64,000 bases of DNA from Brachynemurus nebulosus (GCA_035578155.1 JAPWDM010000043.1:549001-613000), one strand, 5' to 3'; counted from the stretch's first letter, positions 22,220-35,924 are shown. Program-made: numbers and translations. Notes: a model not told the origin generated them from the sequence alone.

Positions 22220-22619
22220 ATTTTCAATTATTTTGAATATTGGACAGTAAGGCTCAACGTAATGGTAAACTATTAATTAAATTTTACTGTGCAAGTGGAT
22301 CAAATAGTTATGAATTATAGCTATTTAATCACAAACAAACCAACCAAACTTTCTAATCTTATCTAAATTTTTTTTTATCAACAACAACTCACTCACATTT
22401 TATTTTAAAATGCTTACTTTTTGAGTTTACCGTACTTTTTCACTGGACCTAGTAGTGTACTTCTATGTAGTTTTAGAATTAGTTTATTTAAGGCAATTCA
22501 ACTATTTTAACGAATTTCCGAAAGGAAAATTTAGCTGTTACAACAACTGTCATGAAACTTGACCTCAGGACTATGCTTCAAATTTTTCACCAGAAACCGA
22601 AAATCATACCGATACGCAA

Positions 22620-22673
<54 letters not shown>

Positions 22674-23155
22674 TAAATATATAAGGCAAGAGCACCAGTA
22701 ACCGTCACTGACCCAATAGCCGTCAAGTTTCAGTAAAATGATAAATATTAAGATATTATGCAAGCATATATTTGTAACACAGATAAAGCAGACAATTTGT
22801 ATCACTTCTTGACAGAGTGTCCCTGTCCAATCATACCGAATTCACTACATAGCCAAATACACATTGTAAGATATTACTCAAAATAACAATCATCTAAAAC
22901 TTTTAAACATTGAATCCAAAGAACAAATGAATGATATTTTTTTCTACATTTTGCCCTGGAAGAATAACCCATAGAGCGAGAAACTTAAAAAATTATAAAT
23001 AAGAATTTATTCTGTTACAACGTCTTCCTTTAAATTACTGAATATTTGTTATTGATGTTGTTATCTTTTTCACTAGAGATATATTGTTAAATGTTATTTA
23101 ACACTTCTTGATAACACAAGAAGTACATAATTGTTAAATCAAGAAGCTAAAATTG
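22220..23155. other. AT-rich with (TA)n at 22625-22685
   Basis: Apart from the microsatellite nothing is recognised. Confidence 0.5.
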
Positions 23156-23158
23156 TTA

Positions 23159-23482
23159 GGCCCGGCATACACGTTACGGTATACCGGAGAGGCATACCTG
23201 TACAGGTAAACTGCAGCGGTAATTGAAAATCAGTATTTTCTACCTGCGCAGGTATGTATACCGCAGCGTGTATGTGAGTCAAACAACACCTACACAGGTT
23301 TGATTTCAATTGTTTATACGCTTTCATAGTAAGCGTCATGAGTATTCATGAGTAAAATCTGTGCAGTTTACCTGTACAGGTATACCTCTCCGGTATACTG
23401 TAACGTGTGTGAGCACGTTGCCTGTACAGTTTACCTGCACAGGTTTATCTGCGCAGGTATACCGTAACGTGTATGCCCGGCC
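23159..23482. mobile_element. PIF/Harbinger-type MITE, 324 bp
   Basis: Inverted ends of 27 bp with one mismatch (GGCCCGGCATACACGTTACG at the left, mirrored at the right) are flanked by TTA at 23156-23158 and 23483-23485. A TTA target duplication with GGCC ends is typical of PIF/Harbinger. The interior repeats the motif ACCTGTACAGGTATACC several times in both orientations. It has no coding capacity. Confidence 0.88.
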
Positions 23483-23485
23483 TTA

Positions 23486-23928
23486 CTTGATACTGTATAG
23501 GTATTCTTATTTTGTATTTATGAAAAAGCTTAATTGCCAGTCGATGTTCTATACAAATTGTATTTAAACATTAATAAAATGTTGATATGTTGTTTATACA
23601 GAAAGTATTAATGAATCGAATAATTGTGCTGAAATGACAATTCCGCCAGTGGCGTAGAATATAGGAGGAGTTAACCTTATTTGTGACAGTAGTTCGAAAA
23701 TCTTATTTAACATAGTTTAGTATGGTTTACGGTACCTACACATCCTGCCAAGTATGATAGAGATTCGTCAAATAGTTTTAAAGTACTGGGAAAAAATAGT
23801 TATTAAATTTTTAAATAAAACACTCGTAGCTTAGTAAAGAGCAATTTTATCTAAGTGATTGGGGTTGAATCTTCATATTCTAAGCCCAGGAGTCCTCAAT
23901 TTAAATATTTCCAATTATTAATGAAACA

Positions 23929-23929
<1 letters not shown>
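23486..23929. other. AT-rich, nothing recognised
   Basis: No supported feature. Confidence 0.45.
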
Positions 23930-24003
<74 letters not shown>

Positions 24004-24037
24004 AATATATATATACATATAAAAAGATTTCGCTAAA

Positions 24038-24095
<58 letters not shown>

Positions 24096-24215
24096 TTTAG
24101 CGAATCGGCATCATTTTCTGGTGACCTCAAAATAAATTTCTATTATAGTCCCGAGCTCAAGTCTTCCCATGATAGTGGCAGTAGTAGCTGAATTTTTCAT
24201 TTGGAAGTTCATTAA
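23930..24215 (+). repeat. (TA)n plus dispersed 'GACCTCAAAA' segment
   Basis: Two TA arrays (23931-24000, 24040-24092) are followed by 'aaattttagcgaa', 'gacctcaaaa' and 'agtcccgagctcaagtc'. The same post-microsatellite segment occurs at 34839, 40868 and 48328. Here 'tttcgctaaaatt' also precedes the second array inverted, so the array forms a hairpin. Confidence 0.7.
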
Positions 24216-25998
24216 AACATTTGAATAAAATAATAAAATAAAAATTTAAAATATATTTAGCAGTACACTACCAGCTCAAATGAAAAAGTATAATAAGCTC
24301 AAAAAATAAATAATTTTAAAATAAGAACATTACATCAAAACAAGGTATTGAAAAATTATTACTAGCTGTACTCGAGACGTCGTTTGCGTGAAGCGTTGGT
24401 ATAAAATCAGTGAGAAATATATATTATATGTTTAGTATAGTATATATAATATATTGGTATCTAAATCGCCAACTATCTACAGTATCAGTACCTACAATTT
24501 TCCAAAAACATTCCATGTACAGATACGGTCTCGTTACAATTTTATGATATGTGTATTGTGTATATAGATTAGTAATGCACTGCATTTTAAATATAATCTT
24601 ATTTATAAGAACTGAAAATGACTCATTTCAAAAATAAAATTTTTAACATATATAAAAGTTATTATAATTTCTACTATCCTATTTCAATATATTAGATAGC
24701 AGATCTTGTGAGAGATAGTTATATTACGAGCTTGTCTGATACATAAATTAATGTGAATCAGTTATTTTCAGTTGCCGTTGTTTTCACTATAAGTAATAAA
24801 TATATTATGTACTTGGAATTTACTGATTGTTTTTTAAAGGTTTTTTGGATATAAATTTAATATTTTGCGGGTTTTATTGGTCTTATTATATCATACGCAT
24901 CTGTTTAATCATAAGTTTAACCTTTCGCGTATTATAAAATTTATAAATAATTAGTCTCTTTGTCAAAACCACTAGAATAATATGAACATGCCATATTTAA
25001 GTTTGTGGGCTTTTAATATCTGGGTTTTAATATATGGGTTACTATAATACTATTATAATTATATAGTAATTAAACTTTATGTCCTTAAAGAATTACGGTC
25101 AGATTAACTGTTATTTACGAAATTAAATTTCAGACTTTATTTTAATTGCTTTTCATTTTTGTTAATAGAAGCTCTAATAGCACATTAATTTGCTAACCCG
25201 TCAGACGTCAGAAAACTACGGTCGACGGGCCAGATCTGACCCACCTGCTGTTTTTAATTCGGTTCGCCAATTAATATTTTGTCTTTTTTAACTTTAATAA
25301 TGTTTTTTGATGGTGAATTTTTTGAATGAATACTTTTAGTAGAAGATAGCTAAATAAATTATTTAAAGTTTAAAGAAATGGGTTAATTCAAATTCTAGAA
25401 TGATGATACGATCCACTAAAATCACCTGCATGGGGAGTTACATTTGCATTGGAAATGTATACCTCTAATACGAAAAGATATTTTCAAAAACATAAAATAT
25501 AGATATAAATTTCCAAACAATTTTATACCAAGCGAAGTCAAGTTTTAGTATTATAAAAAGATTATCTCAAAATTTCATTTTGTTATATTTTATTAAATTT
25601 TATTAATTTTTTTTAAACTTAAAAATAAATATAGTAACCTGACGAAAATTAGGTGCTTTAAATGTACCTATCATGTTTAATAATTAACCTTTATGTAGTC
25701 AAAATTATTTGTATCCCTGGCAATAGCGGGCTGTGGGTCAGAAAACAAATATAAGCTGTTATTGATAAAAAAAAGTTTAACTATGAAACATTTGGTTAAT
25801 TTATTTGCAATTAAACAGTTATAATTTTGAACTATTTGTGTGAGCCTTACTGTACTATGCTTCGAAACATTTGAAATCTTCCAGTGGTGTGATTGTTTAC
25901 GCTAACAAGAAGAGTATATCAAGTACACTGTTCAAATTTTTGTTGAAGAGTTTTGTTATCTAGTGATTGCTATCTAGCGAATATTATCTCGTTTTCGA
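24216..25998. other. AT-rich; possible short MITE near 25235-25742
   Basis: TCTGACCCACCTGCTG at 25235-25250 is loosely inverted at 25727-25742 (CGGGCTGTGGGTCAGA), which could bound a MITE. Otherwise nothing is recognised. Confidence 0.35.
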
Positions 25999-26000
25999 AA

Positions 26001-26347
26001 ATGCCGAAATCTAAAGTCATTTATGAGGAAATGAATTCAGTGATTTTAAAATTGATAAACTATTTTACTTTAGAATTGCAAAATGGTGGTCCTTTGATTC
26101 CTTTAACTGCCGTACAAGAGGTAAATATAAAATTTTTGCAAATATATTAATTTATTAAGTAACACTCATGATTAATTTTAACATTTTAATTAAATACAAT
26201 ACTGCGCGGTTTTAGAGAGTAGCTTCAGCATTAGATTTAAGTATATCTTCAATTGCAAGAGCAGTTCAAGTGGCAAAAAAACCAGCTGAGCCTAAGGAAC
26301 GCAAAAAAGAATGTGTCCCAAAACTACCGACTGCGATTCAGTTGTAA
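26001..26347 (+). CDS. Small two-exon helix-turn-helix protein (83 aa)
   Basis: Exon 1 is 26001-26120, with ATG in MPKSKVIYEEMNSVILKLIN and donor GAG|GTAAAT. Exon 2 is 26216-26347, with acceptor TTTTAG|AGAGTA and stop TAA. The junction is between codons and gives an 83-residue protein. Residues about 36-60, PLTAVQERVASALDLSISSI, look like a helix-turn-helix; the tail is lysine-rich (KKPAEPKERKKECVPK). AATAAA follows shortly after the stop, near 26361. The pattern resembles the DNA-binding N-terminus of arthropod DDE transposase families, here ending right after the helix-turn-helix. It may be a truncated transposase or a retained small DNA-binding protein. Both splice sites and the open frame suggest recent function. 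I could not assign a family with certainty. Confidence 0.6.
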
Positions 26348-26679
26348 AAAATTAGATATTAAAATAAAAGTATAACATTTTTCTAAACATCATTTTATAA
26401 CATCAAAAAGACTGTGGACAAAAAAAACTGAATAATATAATTATTATAATACTAAAGTTAGTCATAGCACACTTATTAACATCATAACTTAATTGAGTAA
26501 GTAATAGCTATTTCAAAATACTTTTCAGTAGAAAATTGTAACTTTGTTCCTTAAATATGTTGAAATTTTATTCTAATTGCTCAATTAAATTTTTAAATTA
26601 TATAATTAAGTATTTTTATTTACTGAACTAAATTCACCACAGTATAGATCCATTACTGTATAAAATTTTGTATTGTGCC
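26348..26679. other. 3' flank of the small gene, nothing recognised
   Basis: AT-rich, with no supported feature beyond the polyadenylation signal. Confidence 0.4.
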
Positions 26680-26994
26680 AAGATCTGCGAAAGATGAAAG
26701 TGACGTTAAAATGATTTTCCGGGGCCTTGGTGCCATGAAGGGCCTAAAATAGAAACAATTCTAAAACTGCTGGTATAGGTACCCATACTAAGTTCTTACG
26801 GTGCGGAAATTACCCATGCTAATAAAATATCAAGATAGTTGTGCATAGTTGTGATAGTCATTGGGCGAGCAGGGTCAAGTGCTATAAATAATTGATTTTG
26901 CACAGAATTTTGGAATATATGATTGAATTGACCTATAAATTTTACCTATAATTCAGAAAATTTTATGCGAGTGACACCGCGGGTCGCAGCTAGT
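26680..26994 (+). repeat. Dispersed repeat, inverted partner at 33870-34125
   Basis: Aligned landmarks are 'gggcctaaaatagaaacaat', 'accagcagttttagaatt' (on the partner strand) and 'cttacggtgcgg'. The copy ends with GCAGCTAGT near 26986-26994, a Helitron-like 3' end, but the required hairpin is weak. Confidence 0.6.
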
Positions 26995-27719
26995 TAGTAT
27001 TAATTTAATTTTGTCTGTCTGTCCGTCTTGAAATCTTTTAAACACGCCAGTAATATTAAGTACTAATAAAATTTGATTTTGATAGTATTTAATTGAACTG
27101 GCAGTCCTAAGTCTGTGTGAAGTGTGAAGGAAAGATTTTTGAATAAAACAAAAATTATTTTATGAAATTCTACTGAGTGCATTTGAGTCCACACTAGGTA
27201 AGCGCCTTTTTAACTCATGCAGTTGTTCCCAGCACTATGGAAGAAAATGATTACATGAGACGAAAGTACACTAATAATTTATATTAATAAAGTAAAATTT
27301 TCGCAAAGTAATTTACTTGCTATTATGAGCTGAATTTCCACAAAGTCACGCTCACAATCAAGGCCGTGGACGAGCAAAAAAAGCTCCTTTTATATTCTCC
27401 CGGGCTCCCTACCGATAGCTATGAGCCCGCTCATAAAGCAAAAGTCCTTTTCCGATGCTGCAACCCCGACTACCCCCTCTTGTTAGGCCTGCAACACAAT
27501 TCTAGACATTTTTAGGGAATTACTTTCGTTAAAATAACTAATGATTCATCCTCAAAATTGACACTTTGACTTACAAAATCTTATTTAAAATAAAGATAAT
27601 AAATAAAATTGATTATATTAAAATTGTAAATAAATACAGCAGTACAAAAAAGAAATTGAAGATATTTTAACAGTGTACTTTTAAGATACATTATTTATAC
27701 CAATACCTAGATGCGCATG
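26995..27719. other. No gene recognised
   Basis: A GC-richer patch at about 27360-27490 ('caaggccgtggacgag' to 'ttgttaggcctgc') might be a short hAT-like MITE, but the ends match poorly. Confidence 0.3.
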
Positions 27720-28028
27720 TCATTTATTAAGAGCAACTTTTGGCAGGCAACTCATTACAACTACGTCTTCTTCTGGAGTGTAATTAAAAATAGGTAACAA
27801 CGTAAGTCGCCTCTTAGTAAATAATTCATATAATTATCATTCATACTTCAATTGTTTTGGTTTAATTAGGTTGGATTAAATTCTTATATTATCTTTTTCT
27901 AACTCGTAATATTGAATAGAGAAGAAATTTTTTAAGGAGTGCTAATAATTTTGTATTCAATTATTGGTGTAAAATTCATATGACGTCACTCTGAAGGGTT
28001 GAGTTTATTTATTACGTAATTGTCTAAA
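27720..28028 (-). repeat. Inverted partner of 21907-22219, with conserved peptide
   Basis: The minus strand at 27812-27720 reads RRLTLLPIFNYTPEEDVVVM, then SCLPKVALNK and TGA. It differs from the 22.1-kb copy mainly at silent or conservative sites. The end TTTAGACAAT is conserved. The family is unassigned. Confidence 0.6.
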
Positions 28029-28354
28029 CATATTAATTCGACGATACCTAATTATTGTTAACAACCGGAAGTATACATATAAACTTACATTTAATATTAA
28101 AAAGAAGAAATACCAAAAGTATAAATAGAGAAATATTAAATATTTTAAGGGGATATTCTGGTTTAGACAGCCAAATTTTAGGTGTTTTCCCGGGCGTAAT
28201 AAATTAAAAACCTTAAACATTTTTACTATGGATTTTTTATCAGTTTTTTTTTTTTTTATTAACATTTGAAGAGCACAAAAAAGTTAAAAAAAAAAAAAAA
28301 CAAATAAAAAAAAAGTTAAAACAGAAAAAAGTACAGGCCGGCAAAGTAGGGACC
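28029..28354. other. AT-rich with poly(A)-like runs
   Basis: Low-complexity A/T runs at about 28245-28320. No supported feature. Confidence 0.4.
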
Positions 28355-28760
28355 CAGTCAACATTCTGACGTCTTAATGAATTCATAAAGAATTCATATT
28401 TTTGATTTGGATGTCAGAAAACAAGTTTAGAAAGATATCTTTATGAATTTGTGAAGATATCTTATGCGTTGATTTAGGCACCTTTTATGAAATCTTAGTT
28501 ACGATATCTTAAAGAACTCTTTTCCGACTTCAGAATTGAAATGTCTTAAATAGCTCATATTTCTGATATCTGAAAAAAATATCTAAATTGGGAAGTCATT
28601 ATTATGAAGTCATATTTCTGATTTTAGAATTATGATGTCCTAAGATTTTCATATTTCTGATATCTTAAACAGCTCATATTTCTAATGTCTTAAATAATTT
28701 ATATTTTTGATGTCCTAATAGTTCATATTTCTGATGTCTTAAAAAGATAATTTTAACAGG
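28355..28760 (+). repeat. Degenerate minisatellite, about 25-bp unit
   Basis: The phrase 'atatttctgatgtcttaaa' recurs with variation, most regularly from 28540 to 28745. It is non-coding. Confidence 0.75.
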
Positions 28761-29152
28761 TCTATACCAAGAATTCATTGAAAACTATTAAGCGTAATTT
28801 AAAAAATAAGAGAAATGTAATTAATTTAGTTAAATTTATTTATTTACATAATTATAATATATATGTACCTAAAACATATATTAATGTGTTTAAAAAATTA
28901 ACAATTAAGATTAAATTTATTCCAGTATTTTATCAGGAATGTTACAATTTGTACACCAATCACAATAGAAACAACCCAAAACACTAACTAACCATACCTT
29001 ACATCCATCAAACCACAAATTATTATTATACCTTCTTAAATTAACACTACCATAAATTCACTTCTTTCAATTCATTTTCCATTTAACTAATTTTCTTTAA
29101 GTTATTTTATTTTTGTATAGTATCACCATCACCATCATTTCCATCTTGTACT
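28761..29152. other. AT-rich, nothing recognised
   Basis: A 69-codon open stretch at 28778-28987 is Asn/Lys/Tyr-rich, as expected from AT-rich DNA, and shows no motif. Confidence 0.4.
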
Positions 29153-32100
29153 AAAGGGCATAGCCGGGTAAGATAGGGAAAACGGCCCTTGACGCAAAAT
29201 TGATTGTTTTTATAGGAAATAATACTTCTTAGCCCCAGATACATTCCTGCCAAATTTCAACCCTCCGAGGCTAATAGTTTATGAATACACAAACAGACAA
29301 AAATTTTCAAAAAAAATTTTTTTGACGATATTACTGAGCCGATTTATTTGAGTTTAATATATATTGTGTATCCACCTTAGGCGAAGTAACAAAAAAAAAA
29401 ATTAACGTTATATCCCTTTATTATACCAATTTTTTTAAATTTTTAAATTAAAAAAATTTTTTTTTGGCACTTAGGCGTTAGCGACTCCCACCATTTTTTG
29501 TTCAATAATTTGTCTCTTAGTACTCTATAACTTATATTTTTATGGAAAAATTTTAGTTGGTAGAACATAGTAATATTTCAATACAAATGCATGCCATGTT
29601 CGGTAGTACATAAATTACTTATGTATAAAAAGGGCTATAAAGTAAAATATCTACCCTATTTCTAAAATAATATAATTACATACGTTCATAACTACGATAA
29701 ACTAGTTTAAATTTACAAAAGTTCAACGCGATCTGCCGTTTGTCTTTTTTTATCAGTAAAACAAAATAGACATTGATTTCTCTTTTGTTAGAGTTTTTTC
29801 CTTTGTAAGACGTCAAGTGAAACTTTCTTAGCTCATACACCATGTCTTACGATGTCAACAACTTCATACAAAGTTGATTAGCTGTCAAAATAGTATACCA
29901 GTTGGTCATTTCGTTATAATTCCCCATTACCCGTCATCGTGTTAACAAAATAAGACAGACCGCAGATAAAGCTAGACGTTTGTCTAAGCTTGTTTGTCGT
30001 AGTTATAAACGTATGTAATTTTATTACAGAAAAAATCCACTTTCTGCACCTCCTTAAGAAGTGCAACAAAAACATCAAGTGAGAGGGACGAGATACATAT
30101 TGCGTACAATTGTACACTACTTTCTTCAAGTTAGTTATATGTACATGTAATAACTACAACAGGTTTTAGCCGGATTGTTGTTATTACTATACATTGTTGA
30201 AGTTTTTATTCCATTTTATTAAGTTAATGTTTATTATTATTAAAGCAATATAACATCTAAGACGTATTATTGTTATTATTAGTATCTTTATTTGAATAAA
30301 GTTTCTAAAACTTATAATTTTTGTTGAGTTGCTGAAATAATTTTATTGATTTCATTCAAATATTCAGATTCATGGTAAAATTAACCTTGAAAATTATTTT
30401 TTAGCAAGTTAAAACATATTTTTTATAACAGCTCAAAATATATATTTTTTTAGACCGTCACAGGAACTCCGAGAACTGCAACTCAGGGGGGAAGAGAACA
30501 TTTTATTGCACTGCTTAGAGTTCTACTGTGTTTTAGAAATAAGGTAGATGCTTTACTTTATGGTCCTTTTTATATACTACTACAAACAATTAAGGGAGCA
30601 AAAAAAAATTGTTAATTTTTTTTGATATTTGAAGAGCTGTATTTACGTGAAAAATGGTCGTATCGAGATTTTAAAAAAGCGTTTTGAAGCTCCAAGATTC
30701 TAGTTTTCAGACCTTTCCTCGAAATATTTTTAGGAGTGACAGTTATCCAGCAATTATAAGGAATAACACAAAAAAAGTTTTTGCGAATTTTTTTATCTTT
30801 TTTCTTTTGATCTACGGGCTTGAAAATTTTTTTTACAGTAAAACCATGCTATTGACCTGATAGCCTGCTTATTCAGCTTCAAATTCCTTTTTAAATTTTT
30901 TCTCTACGTTGATTTGTTCCGGAGGTATCCAACTTTGAATGAAAAAGGATCGTTTTTGTTTTAACCATCGATATCTCAGTAGCCAGTGATCGGACAGAAA
31001 ACTGAAGGGCAGTTTTGGGATATGGAATAAATTTCCGACAAGTCTGTGCCGCGTACTTAAGGAAAAAAAAATTTTTTCATCCTTAATTTTAATCTGAAAA
31101 ATGTGAAAAAAAGGGCCTTTTTTCCTTGTTGCGAAAAATCGTCAGCATCCCTGCGAATTTTGATGGGGAGTCTAATGTTTGTACGAATTTTTATACCTCA
31201 CTGTACCCCCAATAACCCTGTAAATCGACAGATCGATCTATTGAATGGTTTTCCTAAACCGTTTGTTCAAAATTTCCGAATTAAAAAATAAAGGAGCAAA
31301 ATTGAATAAACAAAATTGAATGAAAAATTCAATTTTTTTTTCTAATTTTTCCACAGTTAAGCATCGATTATTATCCATTAAATTTAATTATTAAGAAAAA
31401 AAATTTTTCAAAATTTTTTTCAAAATTTCAAAAAAATTAAAAAATTAAATTTCAATTTAAAAAAAAAAATTTGGAACAAATTTGAAAAAAGATCGTTTAA
31501 ATTTTGAAAAAAATTTTTTGAAAAATAATGTTTTTTCTTAATTTTTAAATTTTAATGGACAAAAGATCCCTAACTGGAAAAATTTGAAAAAAAAAATTGA
31601 ATTTTTCATTCAATTTTGCTCCTTTATTTTTTAATTCGGAAATTTTGAACAAACGGTTTAGGAAAACCATTCAATAGATCGATCTGTCGATTTACAGGGT
31701 TATTGGGGGTACAGTGAGGTATAAAAATTCGTACAAACATTAGACTCCCCATCAAAATTCGCAGGGATGCTGACGATTTTTCGCAACAAGGAAAAAAGTC
31801 CCTTTTTTTCACATTTTTCAGATTAAAATTAAGGATGAAAAAATTTTTTTTTCCTAAAGTACGCGGCACAGACTTGTAGGAAATTTATTCCATATCCCAA
31901 AACTGCCCTTCAGTTTTCTGTCCGATCACTGGTTACTGAGATATCGATGGTTAAAACAAAAACGATCCTCTTTCATTCGAAGTTGGATACCTCCGGAACA
32001 AATCAACGTAGAGAAAAAATTTAAAAAGGAATTTGAAGCTGAATAAGTAGGCTATCAGGTCAATAGCATGGTTTTACTGTAAAAGAAATTTTCAAGTCCG

Positions 32101-32817
32101 TAGATCAAAAGAAAAAAGATAAAAAAATTCGCAAAAACTTTTTTTGTGTTATTCCTTATAATTGCTGGATAACTGTCACTCCTAAAAATATTTCGACGAA
32201 AGGCCTGAAAACTAGAATCTTGGAGCTTCAAAACGCTTTTTTAAAAATCTCGATACGACCATTTTTCACGTAAATACAGCTCTTCAAAAATCACAAAAAA
32301 ATTAACAATTTTTTTTTTGCTCACTTAATTGTTTGTAGTAGTATACATAAGTAATATATGTAGTACCGAACATGGCATGCATTTGTATTGAAATATTACT
32401 ATGTTCTACCAATTAAAATTTTTCCATAAAAATATATGTTATAGAGTACTAAGAGACAAATTATTGAATAAAAAATGGTGGGTGTCGCTAACGCCTAAGT
32501 GCCAAAAAAAAAATTTTCTTAAATTTAAAAATTTAAAAAAATTAGTATAATAAAGGGATATAACGTTAATTTTTTTTTCATTACTTCGCCTAAGGTGGGT
32601 ACACAATATATATTAAACTCAAATAAATCGGCTCAGTAATTTCGCCAAAAAAAATTTTTTTGAAAATTTTTGTCTGTTTGTGTATTCATAAACTATTATC
32701 CTCGGAGGGTTGAAATTTGGCAGGAATGTATCTAGGGCTAAGAAGTATTATTTCCTATAAAAACAATCAATTTTGCGTCAAGGGCCGTTTTCCCTATCTC
32801 ACCCGGCTATGCCCTTT
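29153..32817. mobile_element. Foldback palindrome, 3.7 kb
   Basis: The ends AAAGGGCATAGCCGGGTAAG and the inverted …CCGGCTATGCCCTTT bound two long arms meeting near 31480 in A/T-rich homopolymer sequence. The arms remain highly similar; the same 62-codon frame occurs in both (31103-31291 + and 31624-31812 -), though it is probably not a gene. The left arm is longer because of a Tc1-like insertion at 29626-30572. No target duplication is evident. Confidence 0.82.
29626..30572. mobile_element. Tc1/mariner-type non-autonomous element, 947 bp
   Basis: The ends are inverted over about 45 bp (TAAAAAGGGCTATAAAGTAA at the left, mirrored at the right) and flanked by TA at 29624-29625 and 30573-30574. 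The opposite arm of the host palindrome (about 32335-32360) preserves the empty site as 'ttatgTAtactac', which proves a clean insertion with TA duplication. The interior has no intact transposase. Confidence 0.85.
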
Positions 32818-32923
32818 TAAATTTGCAGTTTGTTTTTAGAAAAGAATAGAAGATTTATTTGTTTCGAATATAAGAATTACTTAATTTTTTAACGAAAACT
32901 CATGATCAATTGTATCTGAAATG

Positions 32924-33760
<837 letters not shown>

Positions 33761-33869
33761 ATAAACTAATATGACGTGGAATAGTATGTATAATCTCGAA
33801 ATCGAAACACAGCGCCATCTGCCGGGTGTCTACACAACCTAGATGTCAAACGATGTTAGATTAAATTAT

Positions 33870-34125
33870 ACGTAAAATTTATAGGTCATTTCAATCATGT
33901 ATTCCAAAATTCTGTGAAAAGTCAATTATTTATAGCACTTTCATGCTCGCTCAATGACTCTAAAATAACTATCTTCATATTTTATTAGCATGGCTAATTC
34001 CCGCACCGTAAGAACTTAGTATGGGTACCTATACCAGCAGTTTTAGAATTGTTTCTATTTTAGGCCCTTCAAGTCATCAATGCCATTGGAAACCATTTTA
34101 ACGCCACTTTCATCTTTCACAGAGA
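33870..34125 (-). repeat. Inverted partner of 26680-26994
   Basis: Same order of landmarks on the minus strand. Upstream at 33810 is a 'gcgccatctg' motif common in insect DNA. Confidence 0.6.
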
Positions 34126-34690
34126 ACTCAACAGTAGTTAAGTAAAAATTGTCAAATTTCTTCAGCTTTTTAATTTGCGCCCTATTTGGTGTAACTGACG
34201 GACAATGTGACGTTCATTTAAATTTCATATTCTGAAATTTTGTACAAAATCAGTTCCTTACGTGTTTCGCTTCGCTCGCTCGACAACTTAAATTATTATT
34301 CATATTTTCATACCTAATTTTCATATGTATGGAATTTGCTGAAAACAGCAGAAGTGCCAATTGATGATAACTGGACAATCCAGTTTCTTATTTCTTTAAA
34401 GGATACAAATAGTATTTTGCACAGTAGATAAGTGATTTCATAGTAGTCGTAGGTAAAAATATTATTGGTGGTATCTATAGAAATACTTATTAATATTTAC
34501 AAAAATTGCAAAATTATTTTTCTCCAAATGCTTAGCAACAAGTTGATTTGCATGATTTTTTTATAAATTTTGCCACAGATATCTGTATATAGTAATAAAA
34601 AATTGATATTTTGCAGTTTTTCGTAAATTTCTATGGTTAGACTAAAAATTTTGCGATAAAAGCTATCCGATCTTTTAAGTTGGACCAAAT
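34126..34690. other. AT-rich, nothing recognised
   Basis: No supported feature. Confidence 0.4.
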
Positions 34691-34694
34691 TACA

Positions 34695-34767
34695 GATAGT
34701 TACCAAATCTGATCAAAATCGGTTCAGTAGTTTTTGATTTTATCCTAACCAAACATTGTGGCATGAG

Positions 34768-34842
<75 letters not shown>

Positions 34843-34950
34843 AAGTGAACCTCTTTTTCGGTTCTCGAGGCCTCAAAACAAATTTCTGGCGTAGTCCAGG
34901 TCTCAGGTCTTTTCATGGCACCCGCTGTAATATGGAAATTCACTAAAAAA
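34695..34950 (+). repeat. Dispersed repeat with internal (TA)n
   Basis: 'gatcaaaatcggttcagtag' is followed by (TA)n at 34771-34838 and then 'gaggcctcaaaacaaatttc'. The post-array part is shared with 24.1, 40.9 and 48.3 kb. Confidence 0.65.
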
Positions 34951-35492
34951 GCGGTTTCGTTTTTGTTGTGAAGATTTTAGGAATAAATCGAAACCTACCC
35001 GGTATATAGGTTTGTCGTGTACATACTTTGATCCTTATGTTCATTTTCTGACCAGTGCGGAATTTACCACATAACAAACAGTTGATGCATCTAAAAAAAA
35101 AAGTGCGGAAATTACATGCGTTCCTTCAAATCTAGTACACCGTATTGTTTATTCTTTAATTTTCTATTCGATTTCAAGATTAGGGAAAAAATTAACATTG
35201 AAATAAATTAAGTAAGTACATATCTATCGAATTCCGACATGTACGATTAAATTTTGAGGTTATTCAAATAGAGAAAAAATTACGGTTTTAAACCAGAGTA
35301 ATCTAACACACATTATCTTATTAAATTCAAGAGAAAAAGAGTGATATAATGTGAAAATAATATACTTATAAATCTATATCAAAACTAAAATTTAATTTGC
35401 AAATAATAAGTGTGTAGACATACCGGTCTGATCGACCGTTATAGTGGACGGACGGATGACCGCACGGTCGATTCAGTACATGTATTTAAATA
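34951..35492. other. Nothing recognised
   Basis: No supported feature. Confidence 0.4.
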
Positions 35493-35494
35493 TA

Positions 35495-35646
35495 CAGGGA
35501 TCCTCGAATTATACGGTTAATTGGTTCAGTGTTATTCGAAACTCGAGATCCGTACAAATTTGAACACACTACAGACAGTCAGTTTTCCTTGTGAGGCGAC
35601 GATATTCGAGAATCGTCGAAATTTTTAACTGTTCGAGGGATGTCTG
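35495..35646. mobile_element. pogo/Tigger-type MITE, 152 bp
   Basis: The ends CAGGGATCCTCGAATTATAC and, inverted, …AACTGTTCGAGGGATGTCTG are flanked by TA at 35493-35494 and 35647-35648. CAG-type ends with a TA duplication fit pogo-like elements. It is non-coding. Confidence 0.7.
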
Positions 35647-35924
35647 TATGTGTTTATACCAGAACGATCTAGTTAATACGGCCACATTTTATGTACGATC
35701 AACCATCCAATCAATTTTGAATTGGAAAATAAAATCTGTATAATTGACATAAAAGAGGAAAACGGGTAAACTGACCAAAACCTTTATTAATTTTTTTTTT
35801 AACCAAAAGCAATACCTACTTGATTTTACTTTGGTTATATTATTACATACTTGTGTGTTTTTTGGGTATGGATCAAACACTTCAACGTATTTTTACCTAA
35901 ATAGTTTTACAATTTGATCGGATT

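Noticed and set aside
26986..26994. Helitron 3' end (CTAGT), also inverted at 24361
   Set aside because: A CTAGT is present but the upstream hairpin is weak and no TC 5' end could be paired with it.
31103..31869. Identical 62-codon frame in both arms of the 29-33 kb palindrome
   Set aside because: Identity follows from the palindrome; the frame has no family motif and lies in A/T homopolymer-rich DNA.
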